62,719 bases of DNA, taken from the NCBI RefSeq assembly GCF_902859705.1, contig NZ_CADIJO010000029.1, positions 1 to 62,719 on the forward strand. Reading direction: 5' to 3'. How positions within the stretch are numbered: the stretch's first letter is position 1; each line of letters opens with the position of its first letter. Both the position numbers and the translations under genes were made by a program. Below are positions 62,470 through 62,719 of this stretch, piece after piece. This DNA is from Achromobacter deleyi (lineage in GTDB: Bacteria; Pseudomonadota; Gammaproteobacteria; Burkholderiales; Burkholderiaceae_B). The notes below the pieces were generated by a model. That model was not told the DNA's origin, did not search any database, and saw nothing but the letters and a program-made list of their open reading frames with translations.

Positions 62470-62535
62470 CGGCCTGCGCCGCCTGCTAGAGGAGACGGCC
62501 TGCGCCGCCTGTTGGAGGAGACGGCCTGCGCCGCG
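62470..62535. repeat. 26-bp tandem repeat (2.5 units)
   Basis: Units beginning cggcctgcgccgcctg run 62470-62495, 62496-62521 and a partial 62522-62535; the first two differ at two positions (gctaga versus gttgga). The repeats end just before the stop of the low-complexity ORF and within the gap between it and the membrane-protein gene. Confidence 0.75.
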
Positions 62536-62548
62536 CCAGTCGGGGCAG

Positions 62549-62719
62549 TTACTTGGCGGCGTCGGCGGCCGGCTGCGTGGCAGGCGTGGCGGGCGTCGCT
62601 GCCGGCGTGGCCGCGGCAGGCGTGGTCGGAGTGGCAGGCGTGGTGGGGCTGGAGGCCGCCGCAGCCGGAACCGCCGCATCCCCCTTCACCGCCGGGCTGG
62701 CCGGCGCGGCGGACGCCCC
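62549..62719 (-). CDS. C-terminal end of an Ala/Thr/Pro-rich protein (start beyond window)
   Basis: 56 residues read from the window edge to TAA at 62551-62549. The sequence is almost wholly Ala, Thr, Pro and Ser (SPTTPATPTTPAAATPA, ending QPAADAAK). It is a low-complexity, probably disordered tail of the type seen in envelope or secreted proteins of this family of bacteria. The frame is inferred from its stop and bias; no domain is visible, so nothing can be said of function. Confidence 0.5.
   Translation of the reverse strand, partial: GASAAPASPAVKGDAAVPAAAASSPTTPATPTTPAAATPAATPATPATQPAADAAK

Overview
The window is a compact, high-GC (roughly two-thirds G+C) chromosomal stretch of a betaproteobacterium of the Alcaligenaceae, most like Achromobacter or Bordetella. 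The reasons are three Bug-type (tripartite tricarboxylate) solute-binding proteins, an RhtX/FptX-type siderophore permease beside a TonB receptor and an AraC regulator, many small stand-alone transferases, and gene-dense short-gap organisation. The genus is inferred from gene content and style, not from a marker gene. No rRNA, tRNA, CRISPR, integrase, transposase or prophage gene was seen. No gene-free stretch exceeds about 300 bases. Both ends cut through genes: a permease at the left and an Ala/Thr/Pro-rich protein at the right.

Layout. 1-4.4 kb: ferric-siderophore uptake locus (AraC regulator, perfect Fur palindrome, TonB receptor, cupin, permease) without biosynthesis genes, so probably uptake of siderophores made by others. 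4.6-12.6 kb: a GlxA-type regulator divergent from an MFS carrier, then a run of small stress or housekeeping enzymes (isochorismatase-like hydrolase, GNAT, GST, OsmC, GFA), an NlpE-like lipoprotein and a binding protein without a signal peptide. 12.6-17 kb: FmdB, formamidase FmdA, an MHS transporter and a nitrilase, a likely nitrile/amide nitrogen module whose intergenic regions carry unusual 13-14-bp tandem arrays. 17.2-19.8 kb: small secreted protein, class V PLP enzyme and divergent Lrp regulator. 19.9-27.6 kb: a peptide-type ABC transporter operon with winged-helix protein and M14 carboxypeptidase.

27.6-34.8 kb: GNATs, a small Cys-rich protein, MltB-type transglycosylase, MATE pump, lipoprotein, LysR regulator with adenine deaminase. 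35-44 kb: carboxylesterase, Bug proteins, a DHA2 drug exporter behind a TetR-like operator, an M20 amidohydrolase, a BMP-like protein and aspartate dehydrogenase. 44.2-49.3 kb: HscC (Hsp70) followed after 3 bases by a most unusual protein, a degenerate J domain joined through one membrane span to a TonB C-terminal domain, then an SbmA-like ABC exporter. 49.4-52.3 kb: LysR divergent from an amidohydrolase-Bug pair. 52.5-57.8 kb: PAS-GGDEF-EAL protein, Hsp15, PPK2 with a histone-H1-like tail, and two unrecognised proteins. 57.9-61.7 kb: PLP-dependent sulfur enzyme with the metNIQ methionine importer. 61.9-62.7 kb: a CopD-like membrane protein and a truncated low-complexity ORF.

The strongest candidate for something undescribed is the hscC-J/TonB pair. 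The second is the repeated occurrence of short degenerate tandem arrays (9, 13, 14, 15, 26 bp) in intergenic DNA, concentrated around the nitrilase-formamidase module. All functional calls rest on reading motifs and translated sequence. No database search was run.
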